A DNA stretch of 64,000 nt from CALOCN01 sp942491735 (GCA_942491735.1 CALOCN010000014.1:1116001-1180000); one strand, 5' to 3'. Counted from the stretch's first letter, positions 18,595-27,977 are shown. The notes: a model not told the origin generated them from the sequence alone. Translations and numbers: made by a program.

Positions 18595-19305
18595 TCAGAA
18601 GGGAAGCCCCAGGGACTCGGCGATGAAGCCGACGAAGGGCTTGGCCCGTTTGCACACATCGAGGTACTGCCTTTGGAAATCCGGGGAGCAGGCGTCGGCC
18701 TCGGTCAGTGCGACAAAGCTCACGTAGTCCTTCCGTTTGAGATCCTCGATGAACGGGTGCTCGGGATCGAACCCGCGGGGCGGACGCACCAGCGACTCGC
18801 CACCCAGGGCATGGAGTTCGAGAAAGCGCTTTCCCCGGCTCACCCGTTTCCAGGCCGCGGGTTCTTCGACGATGCGGCCGCGGATTCGGGCCAGCGCCGG
18901 GCCGTCCGGATGCCAGATGCCTGCGCCGACCGTCACCGATTTGGGTCCCAGTCCAAGGTAGAAACCGGGGGCATGGACGTCCTTGGCCGACTCGTGCTGG
19001 AGACGCGCGGTAGCCGACGTCTTGTAGGGCCGTTTGTCCTTGGCGAACCGCACATCGCGATGGATCCGGAACATGGATCCCCCGACCGGGCGAGGGTCGG
19101 CCACCAGGTGCGGGCTGATCCGGCGCAGCGGCGTGGCCAGGTTCGCGATGAACGCGAGCATGGGATCCCGAACGTGTTCCAGGTACCGCTCCTTGTTGGC
19201 CTCGAACCAGTCCCGGTTGTTGTTCCGGTCCAGCTGGCGAAGGAATCGGAACAACTCCGGGCTGAACGGGGCCGAGGATCCGGCGCCGGGTTTGCGGTTT
19301 GGCAT
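18595..19305 (-). CDS. DUF2461 family protein
   Basis: The 236-residue protein carries the hallmarks of DUF2461 (TIGR02453): LDRNNNRDWFEANKERY near the start, then MFRIHRDVRFAKDKRPYKT and GFYLGLGP. The biochemical function is unknown. The start at 19305 has a GGAGA ribosome-binding site; the open frame extends upstream without family similarity. It is divergent from bL28. Confidence 0.85.
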   Translation of the reverse strand: MPNRKPGAGSSAPFSPELFRFLRQLDRNNNRDWFEANKERYLEHVRDPMLAFIANLATPLRRISPHLVADPRPVGGSMFRIHRDVRFAKDKRPYKTSATARLQHESAKDVHAPGFYLGLGPKSVTVGAGIWHPDGPALARIRGRIVEEPAAWKRVSRGKRFLELHALGGESLVRPPRGFDPEHPFIEDLKRKDYVSFVALTEADACSPDFQRQYLDVCKRAKPFVGFIAESLGLPF

Positions 19306-19384
19306 GGGCCTATCTCCATAACCTGTTGATGTGCAGTAGGTTGACTGGAAAGATGACGGGTCGGGTAACGGTTGGATTCCGGGC

Positions 19385-19413
19385 TCCACTGGAGTGCCCC
19401 TCTGGGGTATACT
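19385..19413 (+). promoter_or_regulatory. Possible rpmB promoter
   Basis: TATACT at 19408-19413 is a good -10 box. TCCACT 17 bases upstream is a weak -35. The leader would be about 95 bases and contains a small hairpin (GGGCGC/GCGCCC, 19482-19496) before the ribosome-binding site. A TTGACT at 19341 has no matching -10. Confidence 0.4.
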
Positions 19414-19516
19414 CTTTCGCCGCTTGTCCCGCGGACGTTGTGCGGGGGAGCTCATCCTTGTTGAGACGTATTGAGAGCGCCGGGCGCCTCGCGCCCCTGA
19501 AACCTGGAGAATCGAA

Positions 19517-19756
19517 ATGTCGCGACGCTGTCAACTCACCGGTAAGAAGCCCATGGCGGGCAACAATGTCTCGCACGCCAACAACAAGACCCGGCGTCGC
19601 CAGCTCCCCAACCTCCAGAGCAAGCGCGTGTTCGTGCCGGAGCTCAACCGTTGGGTGCGCCTGAAAATTTCCACCCGGGCCCTGCGGACGCTCAACAAGA
19701 AGGGTCTCATGACCTTTCTCAAGGACGAAGGTCTTACCCTCAAGGACGTTACCTAG
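19517..19756 (+). CDS. rpmB: 50S ribosomal protein bL28
   Basis: The 79-residue protein begins MSRRCQLTGKKPMAGNNVSHA and continues with N-N-K-T-R-R-R and LPNLQ, diagnostic of bL28. It binds 23S rRNA near the E-site side of the large subunit. It has a single Cys, so it is the zinc-free form. It is a stand-alone gene here, not paired with rpmG. The start is set by the conserved N-terminus and a GGAGA site. Confidence 0.97.
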   Translation: MSRRCQLTGKKPMAGNNVSHANNKTRRRQLPNLQSKRVFVPELNRWVRLKISTRALRTLNKKGLMTFLKDEGLTLKDVT

Positions 19757-19770
19757 AAGCCACGCCCCGG

Positions 19771-21870
19771 TCACCTGGGACCGAGCTCCCGGGTCAGGGC
19801 ATCCGCGTCCTCGGTGCGTCCCGTCACGCGGTAGAGATGCAGTAGGCGAAACCGCGCGTCCCCGTCCGAGGCGTCCCGCAGCTCCAGCCGACGCGTCTCC
19901 GTGTCGGCCTCCCCCGTGCGCTGAAGCAGCGCGGCCCATGTGGATGCGTAGACCTCGTTGCGGGGATCGGTGGAGAGCGCCCCCTCGAGGTGCCGGCGCG
20001 AGGCAGGCAGATCCCCCAGACGCACCGCCACCCGTGCGGCAAAGAAGTGCCCCTCCCCGAAGCCGGGCTCCAACCCGATGGCCCGGGTGATCGCTGCGTA
20101 CGCTTCCTGGAACCGGGTCCGGTTGGCCAGGATGCGCGACTGGTCGAAGAGGGTGGGCACGTGATCGGGGTGGCGTTCGAGGATGCGCTCGATCTCGGCC
20201 AGACCCGCGTCGATGTCTCCCTGCTGGACCCGGACGAGGGCCCGGTTGCGGGCCAGGTCCGGGTTCGACGGCTTCTTCTCGACCAACTCGTCCAGGATGG
20301 CGATCGCCTCGTCCCCGCGATCCTCCGCGAGCAGCATGTCCGCCAGTTCCCCCACCGCCCCGGGGAGGTTCGGGTTGCTCTTGACCGCCCGGGTGAGCGC
20401 GGCGATGGCCGCGTCCCGATCCTCTCGGGCCAGGGCGTAGCGCGCCAGTTCGTAGTGCCCCTGCGCGTATCCGGGAGCGAGGGCCACGGCGCGGCGATAG
20501 TAGTTCTCGGCCGCGATGTGATCGGCCAGGTAGGAATGCACCGAGGCGAGCCGGGCCTGATGCTGGGCCGTGTCCACCAGACCCAGACGATCCGCCCGGA
20601 GCAACCGGTCCCGGGCCGTGGTCAGACCGGTGAGGGCGGCATCCTGCTGCCCGGCGTCCGCCTGCACCCGGGCCAGGGAAAGGGCGCGATCGCCGGTCAG
20701 GGTGTAGTACTGCACGAATCCGGAGTGGACGAGGAACACCGCCCACAGACCGGCCACGACCAGAAACCCTCGGCCGGCCCGGGTCAACCTTCCCTTGGTC
20801 CGCACCTGCCAGCGCGCCACCCGCAGGTTGGGAGCGTAGAACCCGCGTGCGGCGGCGATGAGGATGAACGCGCTGATCGACGCGAGTCCCAGGGCGAGCA
20901 GGAATGGAACATGATCATAGAGGGCGCGCAGGATGATGATCGACACGAGGAAGAACGCCGCCATGGCGATTTCCTCGGGCCAGGTGTAGTCGTATCGTTT
21001 GGGTGGTTTGGGGCCGCGTGCCGGACCCTTGGCCACCTCGGGTTTCCCGAAACCGTAGTACAGGGCCCCCTTGGGGCACACGCTGATGCAGTCGGTGCAT
21101 TTCATGCATCCGGGATCCACCACCATCCCGTAGAGACGGACCTCCTCGTGCACCCGCACGTTCGAGGTGCAGGTGGCGGTGCAGTGACCGCATCCCTCGC
21201 AGGCGTCGGTGACCCGGATGCGTCCCGGTGCCAACCGGTCCGCCGGGGCGAAGACGCCGCCGTAGGGGCAGCCGTAGGTGCAGAAACCCTTGTTGCCCAG
21301 GAGATAGACGATGAGAAATCCGCACACCGCGAAGGTGAGCAGGGCGACCCCGACCCCGGGAAACCGTTCCCAAAAATCATCGGTGGTGAAATGGGCCTCG
21401 GGCACCGGCGGCGGTTCACCCATGAAGGCGCGCACCACGCTGGGGAGGACGAACATCCAGATCGCAGCGAGGATCGGGACGTAGACGAGGAGCCGGGAAC
21501 GGAACGGCTGGGGACGGATGCCGAGTTTCTTCAGGATCCACCCGCAAAGATCCTGGAGGGCGACGACATGGCAGGCCCAGCCGCAGAACCACCGTCCCAG
21601 GACAAGCGTCGAAAGGATGAGGAGAAGAAACAGGATGAACCCGGCGTTGACCAGTCCCTGCCCCAGGGTCTGCATGGCCTCGCTCGGTTCGACCGGAGTG
21701 AGGGTGCTGCCGGTCATCTTCCAGTGCAGCACGTGGAGCGCGGCCACCACGTGGACGAGGATCAGGCTGACCGCCCGCCAGCGGCCATGGCGCGAGGGGC
21801 GCACCGGACCACACCCGCGTTTGGGGGTGTCACGGCCGGCGGGAGCACTGGGGGGGGCGGGCGCAGCCAT
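19771..21870 (-). CDS. Polyferredoxin membrane protein fused to a TPR domain
   Basis: A 699-residue fusion. The N-terminal half has about five membrane helices and NapH/NosR-like Cys motifs: CGWACH, CTYGCPYG, CEGCGHCTATC and CMKCTDCISVCP. A few further helices follow, then from about residue 430 a run of some seven TPR repeats (for example YAQGHYELARYALAREDRDAAIAAL). Electron flow through the membrane is the family role; the TPR part probably docks a partner. The start is chosen at 21870 because of GGAGG just upstream. It is separated from the redox operon by about 3 kb and may be independent. It converges with rpmB. Confidence 0.8.
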   Translation of the reverse strand: MAAPAPPSAPAGRDTPKRGCGPVRPSRHGRWRAVSLILVHVVAALHVLHWKMTGSTLTPVEPSEAMQTLGQGLVNAGFILFLLLILSTLVLGRWFCGWACHVVALQDLCGWILKKLGIRPQPFRSRLLVYVPILAAIWMFVLPSVVRAFMGEPPPVPEAHFTTDDFWERFPGVGVALLTFAVCGFLIVYLLGNKGFCTYGCPYGGVFAPADRLAPGRIRVTDACEGCGHCTATCTSNVRVHEEVRLYGMVVDPGCMKCTDCISVCPKGALYYGFGKPEVAKGPARGPKPPKRYDYTWPEEIAMAAFFLVSIIILRALYDHVPFLLALGLASISAFILIAAARGFYAPNLRVARWQVRTKGRLTRAGRGFLVVAGLWAVFLVHSGFVQYYTLTGDRALSLARVQADAGQQDAALTGLTTARDRLLRADRLGLVDTAQHQARLASVHSYLADHIAAENYYRRAVALAPGYAQGHYELARYALAREDRDAAIAALTRAVKSNPNLPGAVGELADMLLAEDRGDEAIAILDELVEKKPSNPDLARNRALVRVQQGDIDAGLAEIERILERHPDHVPTLFDQSRILANRTRFQEAYAAITRAIGLEPGFGEGHFFAARVAVRLGDLPASRRHLEGALSTDPRNEVYASTWAALLQRTGEADTETRRLELRDASDGDARFRLLHLYRVTGRTEDADALTRELGPR

Positions 21871-21936
21871 TGAGCCTCCGGAAGTTGCGGCGACGGGACG
21901 CAGTTTACCACGCCGCCCCGACCGGCGCGGATGGGG

Positions 21937-21942
21937 TAGGCT
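21937..21942 (+). promoter_or_regulatory. -10 box (TAGGCT) for a leaderless prolyl-tRNA editing gene
   Basis: TAGGCT ends six bases before the ATG at 21949, with only cacccc between and no Shine-Dalgarno. No clear -35 box. Confidence 0.4.
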
Positions 21943-21948
21943 CACCCC

Positions 21949-22497
21949 ATGGACTCCACGCTGCGGCTACGTGACGGCTCGGCTCCCCTGAAGGCGGCCG
22001 AATTCCTGGATCGGCTGACCAATCTGGGGGTTTCCCATACCAACGTCGCGCATCCCCCCGTCTATACCGTAGAGGAGTCGAAGGCGCTCAGGGGACGCAT
22101 CGATGGACACCACACCAAGAACCTCTTCCTGCGCGACAGGAAGGGGAAGATGTGGCTGGTCACCCTCCTGGAGGACCGGGTGGTGGATCTCAAGGAACTG
22201 GGGCGTCGTCTGGGCGCGAAGCATGTCTCGTTCGCGAGCGCCGAGCGCCTGATGGGTTATCTGGGAGTGATCCCCGGTGCGGTGACGCCGTTCGCGGTGA
22301 TCCATGACCGGGAGGGAGCGGTGGAGATGGTGCTCGATGCCGGGCTCCTCGACGGGCAGGCCATCAACGCGCACCCGCTCGACAACGGGCAGACCACCAC
22401 GGTGTCACGTGACGGTTTCCTCGGCTTCCTGGATGCCGAGCGACATCCTCCGCGTATCCTGGACTTCGAGTCGGTGCACGGGGAGACGGAAGATTGA
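21949..22497 (+). CDS. YbaK/ProX-type prolyl-tRNA editing protein (PrdX-like)
   Basis: A 182-residue single-domain protein of the INS/YbaK superfamily. HHTKNLFLRDRKGKMWLVTL and the GAVTPFAVIHD stretch are typical of free-standing trans-editing factors that hydrolyse Ala-tRNA(Pro) mischarged by ProRS. The Lys in the HTKNLF segment is the expected catalytic/substrate residue. It is transcribed from what looks like a leaderless promoter and is followed 14 bases later by a TonB-C protein that may share the transcript. Confidence 0.85.
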   Translation: MDSTLRLRDGSAPLKAAEFLDRLTNLGVSHTNVAHPPVYTVEESKALRGRIDGHHTKNLFLRDRKGKMWLVTLLEDRVVDLKELGRRLGAKHVSFASAERLMGYLGVIPGAVTPFAVIHDREGAVEMVLDAGLLDGQAINAHPLDNGQTTTVSRDGFLGFLDAERHPPRILDFESVHGETED

Positions 22498-22511
22498 ACC
22501 AAGGAGGGATC

Positions 22512-23366
22512 GTGGAGATGCGGATCGCCCCATGGCTGGTCCTGTTCGTGCTGTTGCTCGCCGGCGGTCCGGCCTTCGCGGATTCCCCACAGGGGGAGCG
22601 GGCGCGGCTGAAGGTGGACGACGCACCCCTTGGGGGCAAGTTCACCCTGACCGTGGTCGACGCCGCGACGCTCCAGGAGCGGATCGAGCTTCCCCCGGGT
22701 CCCGGTCGTCTGCTCGCGGTTCGCTTTGCCAAGGCCGAGGGCAGGAACCCGTTTCTCATCCCGGGTGACCTGGCCATGGTCGATGCGGAGGGGCGGCGAT
22801 GGTCCCGTGGGTTCCTCCCCCTGACCGAGGGGGAACTGGCCGGCCGGCTCGGGAAGGAAGAGTCGCGGTGGGCGTTGTGGTGGATCCCTCGCGACGGGGA
22901 GCGACTGGGGTGGGAGGACCTTTCGGGGCTTACCGTCCACTACGGGACGGCCACCGGAAGCTTCGAGGCGGCCGACGTCTCAGCAACCCTGGAGGCGTTT
23001 CCGTGGGATCGCCTGTTCCCGGGGGAGTTCCCGGTGGAGCGGGAAGCTTCGGAACTCATTCGCATGCCCAACCCCGCCATGTTCGACACTCAACCGCTGG
23101 TGCTGCGGCAGAAGCCACCCGAGTATCCCAAGAGCGCGCTCTATCATCGCTACGAAGGGACCGTGCACGTGGCGGCGGTCGTGGACCACACCGGCAAGGT
23201 GATTGATGCCTATGTGGTGCTGTCCAACGCATCCCACGACCTGAACGTTTCCGCCCTCGCCGCAGTCATGCAGTGGGAGTTCCGGGCCGGCAAGAAGAAC
23301 GGTGAGTGGGCGACCGGCGAAGTCGTGGTACCGGTGCGCTTCTCCCTCAAGTCCCTGGATCAGTAG
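22512..23366 (+). CDS. Secreted protein with C-terminal TonB domain
   Basis: A 284-residue product with a Sec signal peptide (residues 1-23). A unique middle domain of ~170 residues rich in Trp and Arg follows, and then a C-terminal TonB-like domain from about residue 195 (PPEYPKSALYHRYEGTVHVAAVVDHTGKV, then ALAAVMQWEFRAGKKNGE). In many FCB genomes such TonB_C proteins are exported and need not energise receptors. The start is GTG 22512 with AAGGAGG upstream; ATG 22518 is equally possible. No ExbB/ExbD is nearby. The 3' end overlaps the convergent ABC transporter gene by 20 bases. Confidence 0.75.
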   Translation: MEMRIAPWLVLFVLLLAGGPAFADSPQGERARLKVDDAPLGGKFTLTVVDAATLQERIELPPGPGRLLAVRFAKAEGRNPFLIPGDLAMVDAEGRRWSRGFLPLTEGELAGRLGKEESRWALWWIPRDGERLGWEDLSGLTVHYGTATGSFEAADVSATLEAFPWDRLFPGEFPVEREASELIRMPNPAMFDTQPLVLRQKPPEYPKSALYHRYEGTVHVAAVVDHTGKVIDAYVVLSNASHDLNVSALAAVMQWEFRAGKKNGEWATGEVVVPVRFSLKSLDQ

Positions 23367-25161
23367 GGAGCGTCCGGGCCGCCGGCTGCGGATCCGCCAC
23401 GTCCCCGGTCTGGACCCGCCACAGCGCGGCATACTGTCCGTTGCCCTCGACCAGTTCCTCGTGGGTACCCGACTCGAGAATGCGTCCGTTGTCCAGGAGG
23501 ACGATCCGGTCGGCGTGGCGGATGGTCGAGAGCCGGTGCGCGATCATGACGATGGTGCGTCCATGGGCGAGCCGGGCCAGGGAACGCTGGATGGCCGCTT
23601 CGGTCTCGTTGTCCACCGAGGACGTCGCCTCGTCCAGGAGCAGGATGGGGGGATCCTTGAGCAGGGCCCGGGCGATGGAGATGCGCTGCCGCTGTCCCCC
23701 GGAGAGTTTCTGTCCCCGTTCGCCGACCACGGTGTCGTACCCGTCGGGAAGCCCGGTGATGAAGGCGTGCGCCTCGGCCGCCCGGGCCGCGTCGTGGATC
23801 TGCTGGTCCGTCGCCTCGAAGGTGCCGTAGGCGATGTTCTCGCGCACCGTGCCATGGAAGAGGAACACATCCTGGCTGACCAGCCCGATCGCTCCACGCA
23901 GATCGGAGAGGTTGACCGATTCGAGATCCACGCCATCGAGGGTAATCCGTCCCGAGGTCGGTTCGTAGAAACGCAGGAGGAGCTTGATGAGCGAAGTCTT
24001 ACCGCTTCCGGTCGGGCCGACCAGGGCCAGCGTTCGTCGGGGGGGAAGGTCGAGGGACAGGTCCCGCAGGACCGGAGGCCCGTCCCCGTAGCGGAAGGTG
24101 ACTCCCTCGAACCGGAGGTGACCCTGCACGGTCCCCGGTGGCAATGCCCGGCCGCCGCTCTTGACCCGGATGGGGGTTTCCAGGAGGTCCAGGATGCGCG
24201 TGGTCGAGGCCATGGCGCGCTGGTAGAGATCCACCGTCTGTCCCAGGCGGGTGAGGGGCCACAACAATCGCTGGGTCATGAAGACCATGACGCTGTAGGC
24301 GCCGACGGCCAGGGTCCCGTCGAAGACCGCTCTTCCGCCCAGGATGAGGGTCAGCACGAAGCCGACCACGATGACCATGCGAATGAGCGGTGAGAACGCG
24401 GAGCTGAGGACGATGGCACCCCGGTTGGCCGCCTCGTAGCGACGGCTCTCCGCGTCCACCCGGCGTGCTTCGTAGTCCTCGGCGGTGAAGCTCTTGATGG
24501 TGGCGATGCCGGACAGGTTGTTCCCGAGAAGCCCGTTGAGCACTCCCACCCGTTCTCGCACCGCGGCGTAGCGCGGGGCCAGACGGCGTTGGAAGAGAAA
24601 GGACCCCCACAGCACGAACGGCATGGGGAGGAACGACCAGCCGGCCACCGAGGGGGCCAGGGTGAAGAAGATGGCGCCGATCACCACCACCGTGGTCCCT
24701 ACCTGGAGCAGATCGTTGGCTCCGCCGTCGAGGAACCGCTCCAGTTGGTTCACGTCGTCGTTGAGGACCGCCATGAGGTTGCCGGTCGACGTGTCCTCGA
24801 AGGTGGCCAGATCCAGACGTTGGACATGCCGGTAGGTGTCCAGTCGCAGATCGTGTTCGAGTGTCTGGGCCAGGTTGCGCCAGAGGACCGCATAGGCGTA
24901 CTCGAACAGGGACTCCAGACCCCAGATGAGCAGGGTCAGTACGGCGAGCAGGATCAGCTGGTCGCCCGGATCCCGGACCCCCATCCGGGCCAGGAGCGAA
25001 GCGTCCCGGGTCACCACCACATCGACCGCGGCCCCGATGAGCAGGGGGGGGGCCAGATCGAAGATCTTGTTGAGGATGGAGTACGCGGTCGCGGTCAGGA
25101 TGCGTCCGCGATGACTGCGGGAGTAGGCCAGGAGTCGGCTCAGGGGGGATCGGGATTCCAT
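23347..25161 (-). CDS. ABC exporter, fused membrane and ATPase domains (MsbA-like)
   Basis: A 604-residue half-transporter. Six membrane helices lie in residues 1-320, then a nucleotide-binding domain with Walker A GPTGSGKTS, signature LSGGQRQR, Walker B ILLLDEATS and the switch His in IAHRL. It forms a homodimer exporting lipids, drugs or peptides; the cargo is not predictable. The ATG has no Shine-Dalgarno, and a TAGACT box lies seven bases upstream, consistent with a leaderless mRNA. Confidence 0.9.
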   Translation of the reverse strand: MESRSPLSRLLAYSRSHRGRILTATAYSILNKIFDLAPPLLIGAAVDVVVTRDASLLARMGVRDPGDQLILLAVLTLLIWGLESLFEYAYAVLWRNLAQTLEHDLRLDTYRHVQRLDLATFEDTSTGNLMAVLNDDVNQLERFLDGGANDLLQVGTTVVVIGAIFFTLAPSVAGWSFLPMPFVLWGSFLFQRRLAPRYAAVRERVGVLNGLLGNNLSGIATIKSFTAEDYEARRVDAESRRYEAANRGAIVLSSAFSPLIRMVIVVGFVLTLILGGRAVFDGTLAVGAYSVMVFMTQRLLWPLTRLGQTVDLYQRAMASTTRILDLLETPIRVKSGGRALPPGTVQGHLRFEGVTFRYGDGPPVLRDLSLDLPPRRTLALVGPTGSGKTSLIKLLLRFYEPTSGRITLDGVDLESVNLSDLRGAIGLVSQDVFLFHGTVRENIAYGTFEATDQQIHDAARAAEAHAFITGLPDGYDTVVGERGQKLSGGQRQRISIARALLKDPPILLLDEATSSVDNETEAAIQRSLARLAHGRTIVMIAHRLSTIRHADRIVLLDNGRILESGTHEELVEGNGQYAALWRVQTGDVADPQPAARTLPTDPGT

Positions 25162-25168
25162 GGGGCGC

Positions 25169-25196
25169 AGTCTAGAGGAATACTCCGCCCTGTGGA
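25169..25196 (-). promoter_or_regulatory. Promoter of a leaderless ABC exporter gene
   Basis: On the minus strand TCCACA (25196-25191) and TAGACT (25174-25169) are 16 bases apart. The -10 box is seven bases from the ATG. Confidence 0.4.
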
Positions 25197-25257
25197 CCCG
25201 GCCAAAGGGTCAGGAACGGATCTGGACGCCCGGGGCCGGATCCGGGACCATGGCTAC

Positions 25258-25689
25258 ATGAGTCCAACGCGGTTCCTGCGATTCTGCCTGGTCGGTGCAA
25301 GCGGGATCGCGGTGAACCTGCTCGTTTTCCGGGGCGTGCAGAGCGCCCTGGGCCCGGCGGTGGCCAACGAGACCCTGCGTTTCGAACTGGCCCACATCGC
25401 CGGGATCCTGGTCAGCATCCTGACCAACTTCCTCCTCAACGACGTATGGACCTGGGGAGGGTCCACGCCCAAGGTGCACGGTCCCCTGCGTCGCCTGGTG
25501 TCGTTCTATGGTGTTTCCGCGGTGGGCGCGATCCTGCAACTGGGCGTTGCCTGGGGAGTGCGGGAGTTTGCCGATTCCGGGGATACCGTGGCCGTGCTGG
25601 CCGGTATCGCCGTGGCCACCCTGGTCAACTTCCTCGGAAACGACCGCGTCACCTTTGCCCGGGGCGGCCCGGATCCCGGCCGGGGGTGA
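25258..25689 (+). CDS. GtrA family membrane protein
   Basis: A 143-residue protein with four membrane helices. RFCLVGASGIAVNLLVF at the N-terminus and FLLNDVWTW and FLGNDRVTF at helix ends are typical of GtrA, implicated in flipping polyprenyl-phosphate sugars or in teichoic acid and O-antigen decoration. The start is at 25258, since the family begins a few residues later; the open frame runs much further upstream in antisense to the ABC gene. A GC-rich stem (25703-25710 with 25716-25723) follows the stop codon without a T-tract. Confidence 0.8.
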   Translation: MSPTRFLRFCLVGASGIAVNLLVFRGVQSALGPAVANETLRFELAHIAGILVSILTNFLLNDVWTWGGSTPKVHGPLRRLVSFYGVSAVGAILQLGVAWGVREFADSGDTVAVLAGIAVATLVNFLGNDRVTFARGGPDPGRG

Positions 25690-25802
25690 GAGGAATCTCC
25701 ACCCGGCCCCGGCCGGGGGCCGGCCCGGAGAACCCTGCCCATGGCGAACGAGGGCGTCTCCTTGGTACTCTTTCCTGCCCCCACCGTTTCTCAGGAGACC
25801 GC

Positions 25803-27977
25803 ATGAAACGTCCCCGCCCTGTTCTCTTTGTTCCGGTTCTTCTCTGCCTCCTGACCGCCGTGGCCTCGGCCCAGCCGGAGCCCATTTCCTGGCCGCGCCA
25901 GTTGGACACCGAGAAGGGCAGCATCGTGATCTATCAGCCGGAGCTGGAATCCCTCTCCGGGGACGTGCTGGAGAGCCGGGCCGCCCTCTCCTATACCGAG
26001 AAGGGAAAGAGCCCCGTATTCGGGGCGATCTGGACCCGGTCGCGGCTCTCGACCGATCTCGAAGCGCGGATCGTCGCCCTCGAGTCGATCGAGGTCACCG
26101 ACGCCAAGTTCCCCGAGGTCGACGATCCGGAGCGGATCGACCAGTTGAAGCGTTTCCTGGAGCAGGAGATTCCCAAGTGGGATCTGGAGATGTCCCTCGA
26201 CCAGTTGGTCGCCTCCATGGAAGACGTGACCAAGGCCAGGGCCGATATCGGATTCAATGATTCGCCCCCCGAGGTGATCTACTCCGACCGGCCCACGGTG
26301 CTGGTGCTGATCGACGGCAAGCCCATTCTGGAGGAGGTCGAGGGGTTGGCCCTGAAGTACGTGGTCAACTCCGCCTTCACCCTGGTCCAGGACACCAGGA
26401 GCGGCAAGTACTACCTGCGCGGCGGCGCGTACTGGTTCACTTCCAGCAAGCTCCCCGGCGACGCGTGGCCGGTGACTTCCGATCTGCCCGAGGATGTGCG
26501 GAAGGTGTCGAAGAAGATCGACGAGGATCTGGCCAAGCAGGCCAAGGACGATCCCGACTTCGAGGCTCCCGAACAGCCCATGGACGAGGCGGGCAAGCCG
26601 ATCGTCCCGACGGTTCTCGTCCGTATCGAGCCGGCCGAGTTGATCCAGACGTCGGGGGAGCCTGCCTACAAGCCCATCGAGGGAACCAACCTGCTCTATG
26701 TCGAGAACACCGAGAGCGACATCCTCATGGACATCTCCACCCAGAAGTACTACGTGCTCCTGGCGGGACGGTGGTACCAGTCCTCGTCACTCACCGACAA
26801 CAAATGGAAGTTCATCGACTTCGACGACCTGCCGGCCGATTTCGCCAGCATTCCGGAAGGGTCGGACATGGAGACGGTTTTGGGCAGTGTTCCGGGGACC
26901 ACGGCGTCCAAGGACGCCATCCTCGAGAATACGATTCCCCAGACCGCCGAGATCGATCGCAAGACGGCCACGTTCGAAGTGACCTACGACGGCGATCCGG
27001 AATTCGAAACGTGTGGAGATGCGGGAGCGGCCTATGCGAAGAACACCGACAAGGCGGTGTTCCTGATCAACTCCACCTATTGGGCCTGCGAGGATGCGGT
27101 CTGGTTCACCGGAAAGGGACCCGAGGGTCCGTGGACCGTGGCCACCGAGGTTCCCAAGGAGATCCAGGATCTTCCCCCGGAGTGTCCGCACTACAACGTG
27201 AAGTACGTCTACATCTACGAATCCACCCCCGAGGTGGTCTACGTGGGTTACACCCCGGCCTACATGGGTTCCTACTACTACCGGGGTTCCGTGGTGTGGG
27301 GAACCGGGTGGTACTACCACCCCTGGTACCACACCGCCTACTACCCGAGACCGGTTACCTATGGTTTTGGTGTCCACTACAACCCCTGGACCGGTTGGGG
27401 ATTCTCCGTGGGAGTGAGCTACGGCTGGATGCACTTCGGCTACAGCAGTTGGCGTCCGCCGTACCATGGATGCTGGGGAGCGGCGGGCTACCATGCCGGC
27501 TACCGGCATGGCTATCACAATGGCTATCACCACGGCTACAACCAGGGAGCGAAGGCAGGGTTCGCCGCCGGCTACCGCGCAGGTCAGCGCCCGAAGAACG
27601 TGTACAAGGACCGGGGCAACGGGGTAAGACGTACCGGGACTCCGGCCACCCGCCCTACCGCGCAGAACCGGGCGGGAACCGGCAAGACCGGTTCGGCGGC
27701 CCGGCCCGGCGCCTCGAACCGTGCGGGCACGTCGGCCAAGAAACAACCCAAGGCCGCCCCCGGCAAGAAGAACAACGTCTACTCGGATCGCGACGGGAAG
27801 GTGCACCGACAGACCCAGGATGGGGGATGGCAGAGTCGGGACAAGGGAGGCTGGTCCAGCCAGAACAAGAGTTCCAGCAACCAGTCCCTCAACCGGAGTT
27901 CACAGCAGCGGTCTCGAGGCACGCAGAAGCAGTCCCGTTCGGGGTCCCGATCCCGAGGCGGCGGCCGTAGGCACTAG
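25803..27977 (+). CDS. Large secreted protein, carbohydrate-binding V/XII-like, with GY repeats and basic tail
   Basis: The 724-residue protein has a Sec signal peptide (1-23), a long acidic region, then an aromatic domain (PEVVYVGYTPAYMGSYYY, YYHPWYHTAYYPRPVTYGFG) of the type usually annotated as carbohydrate-binding family V/XII. Next come five GYxx tetrapeptides, a Gly/Ala-rich linker, and a ~140-residue Arg/Lys/Ser/Gln-rich tail ending RGGGRRH. No catalytic motif is visible. The tail may bind polyanions or RNA, or anchor to the surface. The start has AGGAGA five bases before the ATG, and a TACTCT box lies at 25766-25771. Confidence 0.7.
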   Translation: MKRPRPVLFVPVLLCLLTAVASAQPEPISWPRQLDTEKGSIVIYQPELESLSGDVLESRAALSYTEKGKSPVFGAIWTRSRLSTDLEARIVALESIEVTDAKFPEVDDPERIDQLKRFLEQEIPKWDLEMSLDQLVASMEDVTKARADIGFNDSPPEVIYSDRPTVLVLIDGKPILEEVEGLALKYVVNSAFTLVQDTRSGKYYLRGGAYWFTSSKLPGDAWPVTSDLPEDVRKVSKKIDEDLAKQAKDDPDFEAPEQPMDEAGKPIVPTVLVRIEPAELIQTSGEPAYKPIEGTNLLYVENTESDILMDISTQKYYVLLAGRWYQSSSLTDNKWKFIDFDDLPADFASIPEGSDMETVLGSVPGTTASKDAILENTIPQTAEIDRKTATFEVTYDGDPEFETCGDAGAAYAKNTDKAVFLINSTYWACEDAVWFTGKGPEGPWTVATEVPKEIQDLPPECPHYNVKYVYIYESTPEVVYVGYTPAYMGSYYYRGSVVWGTGWYYHPWYHTAYYPRPVTYGFGVHYNPWTGWGFSVGVSYGWMHFGYSSWRPPYHGCWGAAGYHAGYRHGYHNGYHHGYNQGAKAGFAAGYRAGQRPKNVYKDRGNGVRRTGTPATRPTAQNRAGTGKTGSAARPGASNRAGTSAKKQPKAAPGKKNNVYSDRDGKVHRQTQDGGWQSRDKGGWSSQNKSSSNQSLNRSSQQRSRGTQKQSRSGSRSRGGGRRH
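27486..27545. repeat. Tandem 12-bp repeat encoding GYxx units
   Basis: Five 12-base units in frame encode GYHA, GYRH, GYHN, GYHH and GYNQ. The first two bases of each codon pair (GGC TAT/TAC) are constant. The His-rich units could bind metal. Confidence 0.9.

Noticed and set aside
19341..19369. TTGACT as the -35 box of rpmB
   Set aside because: At 17 bases the matching hexamer is GGTAAC, a poor -10, whereas TATACT lies 61 bases further. The TATACT box was preferred.
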